The position numbers were made by a program, and so were the translations under genes. DNA of 64,000 nt from Papiliotrema nemorosa (Eukaryota > Basidiomycota > Tremellomycetes > Tremellales > Rhynchogastremaceae): the NCBI GenBank assembly GCA_032158125.1, contig JASKOT010000001.1, positions 1,116,001-1,180,000 on the forward strand, read 5' to 3'. Numbering within the stretch: the first letter of the stretch is position 1; the number at the start of each line of letters is the position of its first letter. The notes under the pieces were generated by a model, which had not been told where the DNA came from, ran no database searches, and saw nothing but the letters and a program-made list of their open reading frames with translations. Below, one piece after another: positions 22,765 to 34,903 of this stretch.

Positions 22765-25649
22765 TCAATCTGAAGCAATACGACTATGGCTAGACGCAGA
22801 AATGGTGGCTGATCGATCTCTGCCTTTCCTATTACGAACGAAAAAAGTGGCCAAGGGGGATGTCATTTTCTCCCGGAATGAGGCACTCTGCTTGAACGGC
22901 GTCGGCGGATCCAGCTGAAGCATAGGGCGATGACTGCAACTTTAGCAAGGCACATGCGCAGATATAAATCCTCACCGAGCTTCTGATAGGCGTGAAAACC
23001 CTGACGATACTGACTCCGCTACCGGGCTGTGCACGTTTCTTTCGGAAAGATCTGTTGATAGCCTTTCGCCTTCGCACGACCGGTATGTGCGGGCAGACAA
23101 ACTTGCGGCGAGATGAGCCATATCAGCTGACGGAAAGAGAAGCTCTCCCTGCACAACCAAGGGCATAACATTGGTCAGCGCCGCGGAGGCAGACGACCTG
23201 TGAGTCGTCATGAAGGTCTCGATCGATGATGGTGTGGAATGATCTCGCTCGGGAGTCTGCATCGTGAGCGAAGCGGGATGTATGAGACTTGATGCATACA
23301 GCAACGAAGTCCAGGAAGCTCTCCATGGTCGATCGCATGGACTGAAGGTCAGTCGTGGACCAAGGCGGGACATTACCTTCACGTCATCGGCATCTTCGGC
23401 ATCTTTCTTGCCTGTCTCCTCTGTCAAGAAGGCTACGCCGTGCAGGACCTTCGCGATCGCTTTCAACCGGCTAGCGGTATGATTTGGCAATGGGTCTGGG
23501 TATGAGCTGTGTATCTTCCTCGCCGATGCGATGACGACTCACGCAGTGCCAGACCGTAATTATCAGGTTGCAAAAGACCCGGATCGATCAGTCGAAGCTA
23601 TGATTAGTCGATCTTGCAGCTAGGCGAAGTGACGCTGCTCACAAAGACGAAGGAAGCCACGGCACGGTGAGCTAGACTCAAGATAAGCCATCAAACGGTC
23701 CTAGCACTCACTGCATATCCGAGAACCGCTGCGACAGATTCTTGGCCAAGGCCGCAAATACTTCACGCAGGAGGCTATCATGAGCTTAGTAAACCACTTC
23801 AACCCACAAGGGGAACATGATTCTTTGAGCTGTAGAAGTCAGAAAATTGTCAGAACTGCTAGACCACACGTACCGTAGATATCTTCCAGGCATTGTTTAG
23901 CCAAGCTGCTGGGTTTCTCATCGGTGGATACCGGAGCCAAATCGAGGACTCGCTCAAAAGTTGGTCCAAGACTGGCTTTCAGGAAAGCTTGACACAATAT
24001 CCGCATCGTCGCTTGAAGCAAGAACGACAGTGGTGAGTTACTGCGGAACAAGGTATCAGGCTCGACTGGGTCTCAGTACCGACTCTACGTGAGCGGCGGC
24101 CAACCGACCAGTTTTGATTTCCAGTGCCGCCATGTCCACCAACTGAGTTCTCAACGTGCCCTCGGCAAGACCGATTCGGGCGCATAGTTCGGCTGCATGC
24201 CGCAGCATGCCTGATCGGTGTAGCCAGTATAGATGGCTCAAATCGTCAGGATGCACAATTGGCTACTACATCAGCTGAGGGGTCGGCGCATTGCGCACCT
24301 TGATCAGCTCCTTGTTGTGATCACCGATGATCGCCTCCATGAGGTTGGCAGCGACTCTGATTTCTCCCATGATGGTCCCGGTCTCTCGATCATAGACCGG
24401 ATAGCGCTCGTCATGGCGATGGGCATGATCAGGGACGAGTGTCAGGGGAGCGTCACCGATGTATTCCGTCTTGTTTTTCCTCCGGCGATATATCCTAAGA
24501 TCTGATCATAAGTGCAATTTGTGTGTGAAATCTGGGATCAACTTACTGCAGGTGGAAAAAGACTTGAGGTTCTCGAGGTGGATATTTTCACCCCAAAATG
24601 GCTTCATGCCATCCACTGTCTCTGCCCAGCCCGTTCTAGCGATCAAGGCCCCGTCTAGTAGACTATAATCAGCCCATGACTTGTGAACACACTCACACTT
24701 CGACAGCTAGCTGACCCCGCATAGACCAGCCAGCTTTGTGACTCTGAGAGCGAACAGTCGCTGAACTATCAGCGACAGAGGGGAGAGATCCATGACTATC
24801 CATGTTCTCCTTTGGTATCGGTTCCATCTCGCCCAAATCCAGAAAATTGATATGCAACCGTCTACTTGTCCAACCGAAAGGCAGAGGGGAGATGATGTGT
24901 AAGAGTCCGTGCCATTCGTTGAGTGAAGATGATGATCCAAAAGCCAAGCACAGCCAATCTATCGCGGAGGTCTTGCAGCGTAATACATTCCGGCCCTGTA
25001 CGATAGACGGGTGGATTAATTCGAAGATGAGGGAATGTTGAGAGTCGTCTAGATGGGCGACATGTTGGAAAATATGATCGCCCTGAATGTTAGCTCCTGT
25101 CGTGTATCCCCTCTGTGCTCACATCCTCATCCACGACATTCAGATCTATACTCTTGGAGGCTCTCGCAGTGACCACATGAGCCCTCAATTTGCCCTTGCG
25201 CCAGATGTGGGCTGATGGGTGAATGGGAAGGGGTGGTGCCTGCTGGAATGTCGTCTCGAAGATCGATGTGGACTTGCTATCTGGGCTTTCAGCTAGACTT
25301 GAGGTGTTACACGTACGTCGCAGGCGAGGTGTTGAGGGCTGATATCTAAGTTTTGAGGGGCCAGCAGCCGAAGGGCTCGAGATCACCGCGGGCGAGAGGG
25401 GATCCGAAGGAGTTGGAGAGGAGACAGAGCGAGGAGTCTGTGTAGACCATAGCTTCTCCCTCTCCTTGCCTTTGGCGGACTTCGGTCGACTCTGATGTTA
25501 GCACCAAGTATGGATCCCGAACTCACCAGGGAGAAGAGCGATACTCGATTGATTCTGGACGGCGGGGGCAAGGTGTCAAGGTGGGCTGGGAAGGTAGCTT
25601 CTGAGCATCTTGTATATGTGATAGATGCCGTGAATGATTGTGTCGACAT
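22765..25649 (-). CDS. C2-RasGAP domain protein
   Basis: A GTPase-activating protein for a Ras-family GTPase. Fifteen exons: 25649-25527, 25491-25123, 25082-24697, 24662-24547, 24501-24299, 24262-24109, 24065-23874, 23822-23808, 23760-23712, 23676-23643, 23597-23543, 23495-23377, 23341-23300, 23256-22976, 22933-22765; 768 aa. A Ser/Pro-rich N-terminus leads to a C2-like region (about 150-330, with NLRIYRRRKNKTEYIGDAPL). The RasGAP domain follows: TLFRSNS holds the presumed arginine finger near residue 458, and the FLRLIDPGLLQPDNYGL segment matches the FLRxxxPA signature. The order C2 then GAP resembles Bud2 or SynGAP; the exact orthologue is not settled. The 15-nt exon and its neighbours are the least certain part. 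Confidence 0.8.
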
Positions 25650-26439
25650 GCTCTGTCAACTCATGGCGAGTCAGATGGATGAGAAGTGCTCGAAAGGGGT
25701 GAGGTGGATCAACAAAGGTGGAGGTGGACCGTGCATATCGGGACGACATCAACACTGTATCCTGAACAACCTTGCTCCGTGGTGTGGACCTGAACTGATG
25801 CATCTCATCTCATCTCCAGGGGATGCGACAGTGTTGATCGCCAGTATTCATAGGCAGGTTATCGCTTGCCTGCTCGAGTGCCGTATGATCCAGCAAAAGT
25901 GGAGGCAAGCTGAGAATTCGGAAAAGGTGCCCGTCCCGAGTGATCATGACGTGATTAGGGCTTGGGGATGGAGGGGTTTGTAATGCTCTGGGAAAGGATT
26001 TTGTAATGAGCCCATTAGAAAAAATCCCGGGTCGAACACCCAGGGGGGAAGCGGAGATGATCTGAAAAACGGTCCGTCTTGCCGGTGGAGGGGTGAGGGA
26101 TGGATTGGGTGGTGGAAGCCAACCCACCGAAGTGCCGCCTTTCTCCCTTCCTCCATCCCCAATCATCCCAATAGTCTTCGACTACCTCAGACTATCCCCT
26201 CTGCACACCTTCACTGTCCGCTCGACACACAGTGTGAAGACTACATCTCACTTCAACACCCAAAAAAAGACGAGTGTCCGAGGTGAGTGATCCCACCCGT
26301 TCCATCGTCATTTTGCTGGCCAAACCCCGCTGACGTCGGCCGATTATACCTTTCATATCTCTCACACTTCTTTCAACACTTTTATTCATCGCATCCCTTC
26401 CGCACCTCGACTCGCATACACTTGACCCCTCATCCAGTC
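25650..26439. promoter_or_regulatory. Divergent promoter of RasGAP and ZWF1
   Basis: About 790 bp between divergent starts. Open frames here have no spliced continuation and are read as chance. The 100 bp before the ZWF1 ATG are pyrimidine-rich, as is common in fungal leaders. Confidence 0.5.
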
Positions 26440-28196
26440 ATGCCGAGCCAACAATCATCGAAAAAGGGGTCCATCCCATCCATGGAGACTTCTGGGGACG
26501 CTTTGACCGAGGAGACGGTCGTGGTCGTCCTTGGAGCCAGTGGTGATTTGGCTCAAAAGAAGACTTTCCCAGCCCTGTTCGCCTTGTACACCCAGGGATT
26601 CCTCCCCAAGGACATCCACATTGTAGGATATGCGAGAACAAGTGGGTCTCACGGATTACGCACCATGCTGACGACAGAAATGGACGCAGACGAGTTCCAC
26701 AAACGACAAACAAAGTACCTCTCCCCTCCCAAAGACGACGAAGCACTCGCAAAGAAGTTTGACGAGAATGTCAAGAGCTTCAAGTCAATCTCTTCATACG
26801 TTTCAGGTCCGTACGACGAGGATTCGGGATTCCAGGATCTGCTCAAACATGTCGAAGAATTGGAGAAGAACCGAAAGGGATCTCAAGCAAACCGAGTATT
26901 CTACATGGCCCTGCCCCCCTCCGTCTTCACCGTCGTTGCCAAGGGATTGAAGAAGAATGTCTACTCGAAAGAGGGAAGCAACAGGATCATCATTGAGAAG
27001 CCCTTTGGAAAGGATTTGGAGTCATGTAGGGAGATGATGTCAGCGTTGAGCTCGGAATGGGCAGAGAACGAGACTTACCGAATCGACCACTACCTAGGCA
27101 AGGAGATGGTCAAGAACATGCTCGTGCTTCGATTCGGCAACGTCTTTTTGGATGCTTCGCTGAACCGAAATTTCGTCTCCAACGTTCAGATCACCTTCAA
27201 AGAGCCCTTCGGAACAGAGGGACGAGGTGGATACTTTGATGAGTTTGGAATTATCCGAGATGTCTGCCAGAACCGTGAGTCGAGCCCGCAAGACAAAGCT
27301 TACTGTAGACTTGCTTCAAACTCTATCAGTTCTCGCTATGGAGCGACCAGTGTCGTTCTCCGCAGAGGATGTACGAGACGAGAAGGTGAGCCGTGGTGAA
27401 TCAATGGCCGTACTGACGCCCAGGTCAAGGTGCTTCGATGTATCCCTCCTATCGCCAAGAAGGATGTCTTGCTCGGTCAATACACTGCATCGGGCGACAA
27501 GCCGGGATACCACGACGATGACACTGTCCCGAAGGACTCGGTCAGCCCAACCTATGCGGCTATGACTCTTTGGGTTAACAACCCACGATGGGAGGGTGTC
27601 CCGTTCATCATGAAAGCCGGAAAGGGTGAGTGGCAGCTTTGATCGGGTGCATCAAAGGCTAATGGCAGCGCTCAACGAGGGTAAGGTCGAGGTCCGAATC
27701 CAATTCAAGGATGCCGTTCAAGGCATCTTCAACGACATCTCTCGAAACGAGCTGGTCCTTCGAATTCAACCTTCTGAAGCAGTGTACATGAAGATGAATG
27801 CCAAATCTCCTGGATTCGCGACTCAAGCTGTACCTGTCGAGCTCGACCTCACCTACAACAAACGATTCACCGACGCCAAGATCCCTCAGGCTTACGAAGC
27901 CCTCATCCTCGATGCCTTCAAGGGCGATCACTCCAACTTTGTCCGAGATGACGAGCTCGATGTGGCCTGGAAGATCTTTACACCGCTGTTGCACTGGATT
28001 GACGGAAAGACGGGAGAGGAGAAGCCCAAGCCGGTGGGATACGAATACGGATCGAGGGGTCCCAAGGAGATTGACGAGTTCACAGAGAGGTTTGGCTACA
28101 AGCGTTCGACGGGCGATGAATAGTAAGTGTCAATGTGAGGTATTGACGCTGACTTTTAGCCAATGGCCCCAGACCAACGTTGCCGCTAGCCTTTGA
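26440..28196 (+). CDS. ZWF1: Glucose-6-phosphate 1-dehydrogenase
   Basis: First step of the oxidative pentose phosphate pathway; makes cytosolic NADPH. Exons 26440-26641, 26678-27274, 27309-27385, 27424-27625, 27669-28122 and 28160-28196 give 522 aa, the usual length. The NADP-binding GASGDLAQKK motif lies near residue 33, the RIDHYLGKE active-site motif near 215. The C-terminus ends in QWPQTN..., similar to other fungal enzymes. The start at 26440 gives a short Ser/Lys-rich extension before the conserved core; a second in-frame ATG (MET near 26482) is possible. Its 3' end faces the GH36 gene 108 bp away. Confidence 0.96.
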
Positions 28197-28303
28197 TAGG
28201 ATCACCTGTACATAGATATCGAAACGGAAATGAGCTGCGTGTCAGACACGGAGGAGGGTCAGCAGGATAGGATGTGCGATGCATAACGTGCTAAATCAAG
28301 GCG

Positions 28304-30623
28304 TCAAGAAATGATGATCTGTGAAGTAGCAGGCAGTATCTTGACCAAATGTCCGCCATCATGGCTCTCTGTCTGTATCTCTATCCTGGCGCCGTCCGGA
28401 CCGGAGAAACTGAGCCACCCTGCATCCGATTCCACCCAGATCGTCACTTCGCAAGCGTACTCGCAGTCAACGACGAGTGTGTCTATCATCAGCAAGGATG
28501 GCGAAGGGGACCATACCATTGTCCCTCGACACTGATATACCAGCCAATGGCGCCATCTTGTCCATCATGCCCAGCACTGCCACCTTCGTCCTCTTCAACC
28601 CCCATAGTCGACACAGGACCAAGACCTCACACTCGCCCTTACCCAGCTCAAAGCTGAACTTTCCCGTCCACCCACACGGCACCTCGCACGATCGTCGTTC
28701 CCCTGATAACCCGACAGAGCTGAGCAAATACGTCTCGCCAGGACTCAATGCTCGTCCGAGGACGTCTTCCACCTCTTCTATCCCGACGGCATCCACCGCT
28801 CGATCCCCTCCTTGCATTTTACGGCCATTCCAAATTGCCACGATCCCTCCGTGGCACTTTGGCGCAGGCACCACCCCCATCAGAGCTGGACCTTGACCGA
28901 GTCCATCGATGTTATCCCAAAACCATCTCGTTGCGGGGATACAAACAGGATAGTCCATCTTGACCACTTTACGACTTCCATTCCAATCTTTGGCGATCAG
29001 TCTTTCCAGTACAGCCTGGTCTGTCTGTGAACCAGAAACGTCGGAGATCAACGTAGGTCCGGGGCCGAGAGCGCGGAGTAGAGCGTGGTATATTGGCCAT
29101 CGAGGCTTTGGAGTCGTAGCGAACATGTCAAAGTCTGGTACGAGCGAGAGATGTGAGGTCAGAATCGTCATGTAGAGATTAAACCTCGTAAAGTCTTGAT
29201 GATCGTCCGCGTCAAAGTCGTCCGAATTGCTGTACATGAGCACGAGGACAGTGCCCTCTCGGTAAAAATGGTAGCTTTTCGACTTACCGGAATACAAGAG
29301 AACCTTCCGGTCGACCCACATCGAGACCTCCTGGACCATTGAGCATAAGAGGAGAATGACTCATGCACATGATGACGCGACTGGTATCGCCCCAGACCTC
29401 TTGGACAGCTTCAAGCATGCCCCTCCACATAGCTCTTTGAGCCTCTTGAGCTCCAAGTCCGATCATCGCATCGTATGCGACTTGGTTGTCCACCTATCAT
29501 CAGCCTCACCTCTGACTGTGGAGGGATAGACAGGCTCACCTTGACAAAGCCGATGCCCTCACCCTTAAGATAGGTAAACCAATCGATCCAGAACGCCTTT
29601 GCTTTGTCCTTGTGCGGTAACCAAACTTGCAGTCCCACTTCGTCCGGCTTGAGATCGTCCACATCTCTCGCTTGACCGCGTTGGGCGATGGTGTACGGTT
29701 GACAATTGTATTTCTCCCTCAATTCGCAATCAGGATCGATCCCATCCCAATATCCTTGTAATGTCATCCACACTCCTACGTCCTTGACACCACGCTCTTT
29801 GATGCAGGCCACAATCTCGCCCAGAGGCCCCCCAAATCCGTCCCAGGGATGGAAAGAACGAAGAACTTTCTCTCGCCCAGCATGATAATCTGTCCCATCA
29901 TCTTTCTTGCGAGGCACTTTGATCGTTATATCCTGCCATCCATCGTCGATCAGAAAAGTGTCGATAGGAAACGTAGGCACAAGCGAGAGAAGAACGTCTC
30001 TGCTCGGTCGATTGGCTAGTCTCAGCTTTCTTGCTTGCTTTAAATGAAGAGCCAAAGGGTACTTACAATTCCTACTGAGAGCTTCCCAAGTGCACACTCC
30101 GATGCCCGACCAGAACTTTAGCTTCCTACCAGTTTCTTCGGCCAGTTCAGAGTCACAAGCCAGAAGCCTTCGAGCGGTGTGTACGGCAACCTTGACGATA
30201 TCCCTCTCTTCCGTCCGAGTTATCGCTTCAACACAGACGACCCATACTTTCTCTTCAGCTCCTCCAACCGCACGTCGAGCATTGGAGTATATCCTGCCAT
30301 TTTGGACTACAAGGTTATGGTCCACGTTGGAAGTAGTCACTGGGTATATGGCGATGGTCGTGGTCCAATCTGGCGATTTGAGGAGGATCAGAGATGAAGA
30401 GAGGTACGGATGATCTGTGAGCCTGTGATAGGTGTACGGCTGGCCCCATGTTGGTCTGTCACATCATTAACCTCTTCAAAGGCTGCTGGAAGGGTGTAGC
30501 TCACTTGCATCGGACCCAAGAGAGGACTTTGTGAGACTCCAAGTTTCCGGAATCCGGGTCCACCTCGACCCTCTGGCAAAGATCCCCTGGTGGAATTGAA
30601 ATGTCCTGTATAATTGTCTTCAT
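28304..30623 (-). CDS. Raffinose synthase / Sip1-like GH36 family protein
   Basis: Member of the GH36 alpha-galactosidase branch that includes plant raffinose and stachyose synthases and seed imbibition proteins. Exons: 30623-30505, 30455-30067, 30015-29540, 29493-29288, 29229-28517, 28482-28304; 693 aa. Recognisable segments are FWSGIGVCTWEAL, DTFLIDDGWQD and GIGFVKVDNQ, the last holding the presumed Asp nucleophile in a KVD context, then RNSDDF. There is no signal peptide at the chosen start, so it is probably intracellular. Whether it hydrolyses or transfers galactose cannot be read from the sequence. It lies upstream of ZWF1's 3' end and downstream of the GH71 gene on the same strand. Confidence 0.85.
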
Positions 30624-31016
30624 GTTGTATCAACTGTCTCTGGGCTTCGAGACGATGTCCGCATGTGTAGATGCATGATGCATGGTATGAGGGATATGAG
30701 GAGAACAAAGGAGCGATGGTGACGATCAGTCGGTCCAGTCAACCTCTTGTGGCACTTCACAACCTCGTGTCCAGCGCCAATCCCTCCCCATTCTGATTTA
30801 CAATCAAGGGAGTTGCAATGGGCTACACTCCTGGGCACAAAGAGTCTCTGCTCTAATAGTATCCTGCATGCGCATCCTGAGACAAGCTGACAAGGCACAG
30901 GATAATCTACGTCAAGACCCAACCAAACAAGACACCAAAATGATATAAGGGGGATATGAGGGTATCTAAAGAGAACAGGTATAAGGCTCTATCATCTCTG
31001 CCAAACCGGAGTAGGA
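30624..31016. promoter_or_regulatory. Gap between GH71 and GH36 genes
   Basis: About 390 bp between two - strand genes. It should carry the 3' end of GH71 and the GH36 promoter. No gene is seen. Confidence 0.5.
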
Positions 31017-33938
31017 TCACGACGATTTAATGAGGTAGTCTAAGGGTTAGCATCTATCCAAAAACACGTTTGAGCTACATACTGAAGTTGTAAGTCACCG
31101 GGTTGGCGGAGAACGTAAATCCGGCCGGTGAGAGGTTCACAGTTGTGGTCCCATTATTGACCACTTGTACACTGATCCCTGATCCAGCGACCATTGCCTG
31201 GGAAAATCGGTTGATCCCTGGAGCTCCAGCGAAAGAGGTGCAAGATGATCCCGCGCAAAGGGTGACAGTAGCGTTGGCTGTCAAATGAACTTGAGCGTAA
31301 AAGTTGTCCTGAGTCTGTCTTGTCAGCTTCACCCCTGGATGTCTGTCATTGGTTCAACTCGCATAGTCTCGGTATGTTGGCGGACCGACTGTATCGCCGG
31401 AAGCCGTCGCCATGGCTGCGTGAGGACGGGCCCAAATCCAAGCTTGATCTTTGGTGATAGTTGGGTATCTCCCCGTCTTCCACGCTGTTGCATAGAACGC
31501 ATTCATCGAAAGCACATCACTGTGGTCCACTGATGGTCAGAGATAGCGAAATACGACTGATGATGGTGACTGACGAGTGGTAGTAGTCCAGACTTTTGCT
31601 TCTGGCGGCATGTCACCTTCGATAGGCCCGACCCAATCTGATTCTCCGTAATCGTTCCAAGTGGTAATCTCCACTTGGTCGATAGAAGCTCGCATCGAGA
31701 TGAGTTGTTCCCATCGCTGGGCATATAACCAATCATCACCTCTCCATATCCAGTTCTACCATTAGTGCGCGCCCCCATTCCTCCTGGGGACACCGATCCG
31801 AACTCACCTTGTAGCTGAAATGAGTGAAGAATCCCGGTGAAATGGTCCCAACGTATTTCTTGCTGGTGGGATTCAGACAAGTCATGAACCACTGATCTCT
31901 CGACATTTCGATATCCTGTCCGTCCGAAGGCCATGCCGAGCCCCAATTGACCTCTGCATCGATATCGAAAGCGCCCAATCCTTGCGGGTCCGAGTTGTAC
32001 GCTGGCATCCAATAGAGTTGAGATCTCAGGCTACCGAACACATAGCTCCATCCGGCGTTGACAGACGATTGACCGAATGTACATCCTGATCCGGAGAATG
32101 TCGTCACGGCGGTTTTACCGTTAACTTTGGCTGCTACGGGGTGATTGGTGTAGTTTGCGAGGTAACTCTGGAACAAGGGGACGTTGGTGGTATCGTAGCA
32201 CGTAAACACGTCCATATCGAGACTCAACATCATCTGATGATCAGCATGGCGAGAGAAAGTGGCGTAATCGATCGACACACCTTGAAACCGTTGTTGAGGT
32301 CTTGAGCAGCTTGATACGCATCGGCGATCCTTGCAGGCTGCCAGTAGTCGTATCCAAAGTTCAAAATGAACCCATCGATACCGCTCGCAGCGGCAAGTTG
32401 GATATCGCTCACCCACGAATCGTAATTGTAGGGGTAGGTGTTACCCACGATGACATGTGCCCAAACGTATTTCTGGGCACTGGAAGCGGGTACGACATTT
32501 GTAGGGGTGAATCCAGTCGCTGTGGGGCTTGGCGATACCGTCGAGGAGGTCGAGGTAGAGTTGGCAGTTGGGCTCAATGTAGCGTTGACGGACAGAGAAG
32601 TGGATGACACGGTGGAAGTGGCGGAAACGGAGGAAGAGACCGAGGCAGAGCCATAGGTCCAGAGCGAAATAGCCCAAGATCCACTTGACGCCATCAGCCT
32701 TTTACATGCATTGTAGTATTAATGACTCACCCGCATCCTTTGTCTCCTGAAGGACAAGTGGAAGAGCAAGAGCTATCGGCGAGCTTCTTCGCCCCGGTGG
32801 AGACGGAGTTGTCGCAGTAGCATTGATACCCGTATTCAATACCACCGTATGTATACCCCTTTGCTTGACAGCTCGCAAGACAACTCGCGATGGTGTTGGA
32901 AGCTCCTCCGAGGCTATATGAGAGGGTTCGGGGGGAAGAGGAGTCAGAGTAACAACCCATGTACGACCAAGTGGAGGCGGACGAAGATGTAGCAGCCGCA
33001 CTGGAGGTGGTAGTCGAGGTAGATGATGAAGAGGTCGAACTGCTCGAGCTTGGAGATGCGGGAACAGTAACGGTTCCTACACTTGACGGGTTTTGGAACA
33101 GGTTCATGGCCCAGTATCCACTATATGGGTCAGGCCTCGCTGTAATGTGCTTATCGAAGAGGGCCAACTTACCCGCAATTGGCTGTCCCGCCTCCGACAC
33201 AAGTGTAAGAGCACGAGCCAGCGGGAAGTGCAGCACCGAGACCGTTCGAGAGGGAATTACCGCAGAAACACTGGTACCCACTGGTCAATCAGTCTACGCC
33301 CCGATATAGTACTCCGTTCTTGCTCACTTTTCGGTGCCAGCTAGAGAGTACCCTTTACTCGAACAGAAAGCCACGCATGACGCGGCTGTCATGGACCCCG
33401 AACTTGTCGAAGCTCCAGTGAGAGCTCTAGCACTGCCATCGGAGACACAACCCTGGGCATACCATCCACCTACCGTTGCGGGCGGATTGAAGGTGTACAC
33501 TTGGATTCTCCAGCTTCCACCGCATTTATCACTCGAGTTGGGACAGCCATAATTACAATTGGAGCTCGGGGCATTGGTAGTGGAAGTCGGGGCAGTAGAA
33601 GAACAGTAACATTGGTTGCCTGCTTCTACCCCTGCCCAGGACATATTTCGGGCCTGACAGGCATTCAGACAGGCTGTGATACCCCCGTATCCTGTCCCAA
33701 GGTAGGTCGGGAGCACACGGGTAGAACTGTCTACCAGACATCCTGAGCCATCGTTGCCTGTTGGAACGTATAATGACCAGTAAGGAGGAGGCGTTGTCGC
33801 TCGAGCCGCTAGCTTTCGGTGGGCCGCATTTGAGGAGAGTCGACGCGATAGACGACCTCGGCCGATGCCGAAGTCGTGAGCGGTGACGAGCGTCGAGGCG
33901 AGGAGAAAGGAGAGAATCGTGCTGATGTTGAATATCAT
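31017..33938 (-). CDS. Secreted triple-WSC, GH71 alpha-1,3-glucanase
   Basis: GH71 enzymes cleave alpha-1,3-glucan, a cell-wall and capsule-anchoring polymer. Exons: 33938-33328, 33280-33173, 33120-32731, 32698-32281, 32233-31808, 31755-31575, 31529-31363, 31314-31083, 31039-31017; 851 aa. A signal peptide (MIFNISTILSFLLASTLVTA) is followed by three WSC domains (about 50-140, 160-245, 285-370), each with the Cys pattern ending in QCYC or QCFC and a CGG-type close. A Ser/Thr linker leads into a GH71 domain (about 430-850) with SGIDGFILNFG, LSLDMDVF and WNDYGESDW. Intron 7 (31315-31362) seems to start with GC (GCGAGT). The final 23-nt exon follows a perfect TGCTAAC branch site. Confidence 0.9.
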
Positions 33939-34903
33939 GTTTGTTTTGGTTGTTTACACGGTAAAGAGCGTAGTCGCGAAAAGAGTGTGAACGGTCGGGG
34001 TATCAAATCGTCGCGAGGTGTCGAATCGTATTATAAAGCTCGTAAGGCCATCCCAGCGTAGAGCCAGTGGGAACCACAACCTCGTCCAGGATGTCGAGAA
34101 GGAGAATATGAGTGACAAGAAGGTGAAAGTCAGAACATAAGTACTAATTCTGTCCTGCGAAGGGTGCTGAAAACCGCTATCTGGTGCTGCTTTTGTTATT
34201 GTTGTTGTTGATCGACGTTCCCGAAAGTATCGGGCGGGCCAGCGCAGCGGGAATGCCGTCGAAGAGCAGAGCAACAGCAGAGAGGCGAGTCGCAGCTTTT
34301 CGTTCCTATAATTACCTTATTTCGACCCGCAGTGTCGGGTCGGATTTGTTCAGGCGCGATACCCAAGTCATACCACAAGTCGGAAGTACCTGCGGAACAT
34401 CCAGGATATCAAGGTAGAAGAGGTATATCATTCCATGTTTTTCTTTTTAGGAATGAAACGAAGGCTTGAAACGCCACAAAGTGACAGACTTTAGGAATGG
34501 GTCGTTTCAGGGCGAATCACCTCGATTAGAGTTGTTCGGTAGCGGAAGAAGAACGGGATGACCTTTCGGACGAGCCCATCGCATGTTACTTGGCACCATG
34601 CCACTTGTTCCTTCTGGTACAGTTCCTGGAGGAAAGGAAAAGGTCGATCTTGCGTTATGAGGACTCGAGGGCGGGCAATCGCGTGTATCGTCTCTCGGCG
34701 CGTCTCTGTCTCTGGCAGAAAGACCTGACAACACGGGTGGCAAATATTTGCCACTCAAACAGAGTGCCACATGAAATGGTCACCGCGCAGTGCGTCACGC
34801 GTCTTGAACGCGTCCCCCCCATATTCAACTCCACCACCTCGGGCCTTCATTGAATCGCTCTCCTCACTTGTCTCTTCATACACCCACTCATTCTCATCCA
34901 AAA
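33939..34903. promoter_or_regulatory. Divergent promoter of GH71 and CHZ1 genes
   Basis: About 965 bp. On the - strand a TTTATAAT-like element lies roughly 95 bp upstream of the GH71 ATG. Open frames here are short and without domains. Confidence 0.45.

Noticed and set aside
22622..22918. 98-aa + strand frame
   Set aside because: It is opposite the last exon of the RasGAP gene, whose reading continues to the stop at 22765.
25810..26166. 118-aa - strand frame upstream of the RasGAP gene
   Set aside because: An in-frame stop and no usable splice separate it from the RasGAP start at 25649; it lies in the shared promoter.
31575..31600. Apparent one-base frameshift in the GH71 gene
   Set aside because: Using the acceptor before TGGACCACAG (exon start 31529) restores a smooth LDHSDVL junction, so no frameshift is needed.
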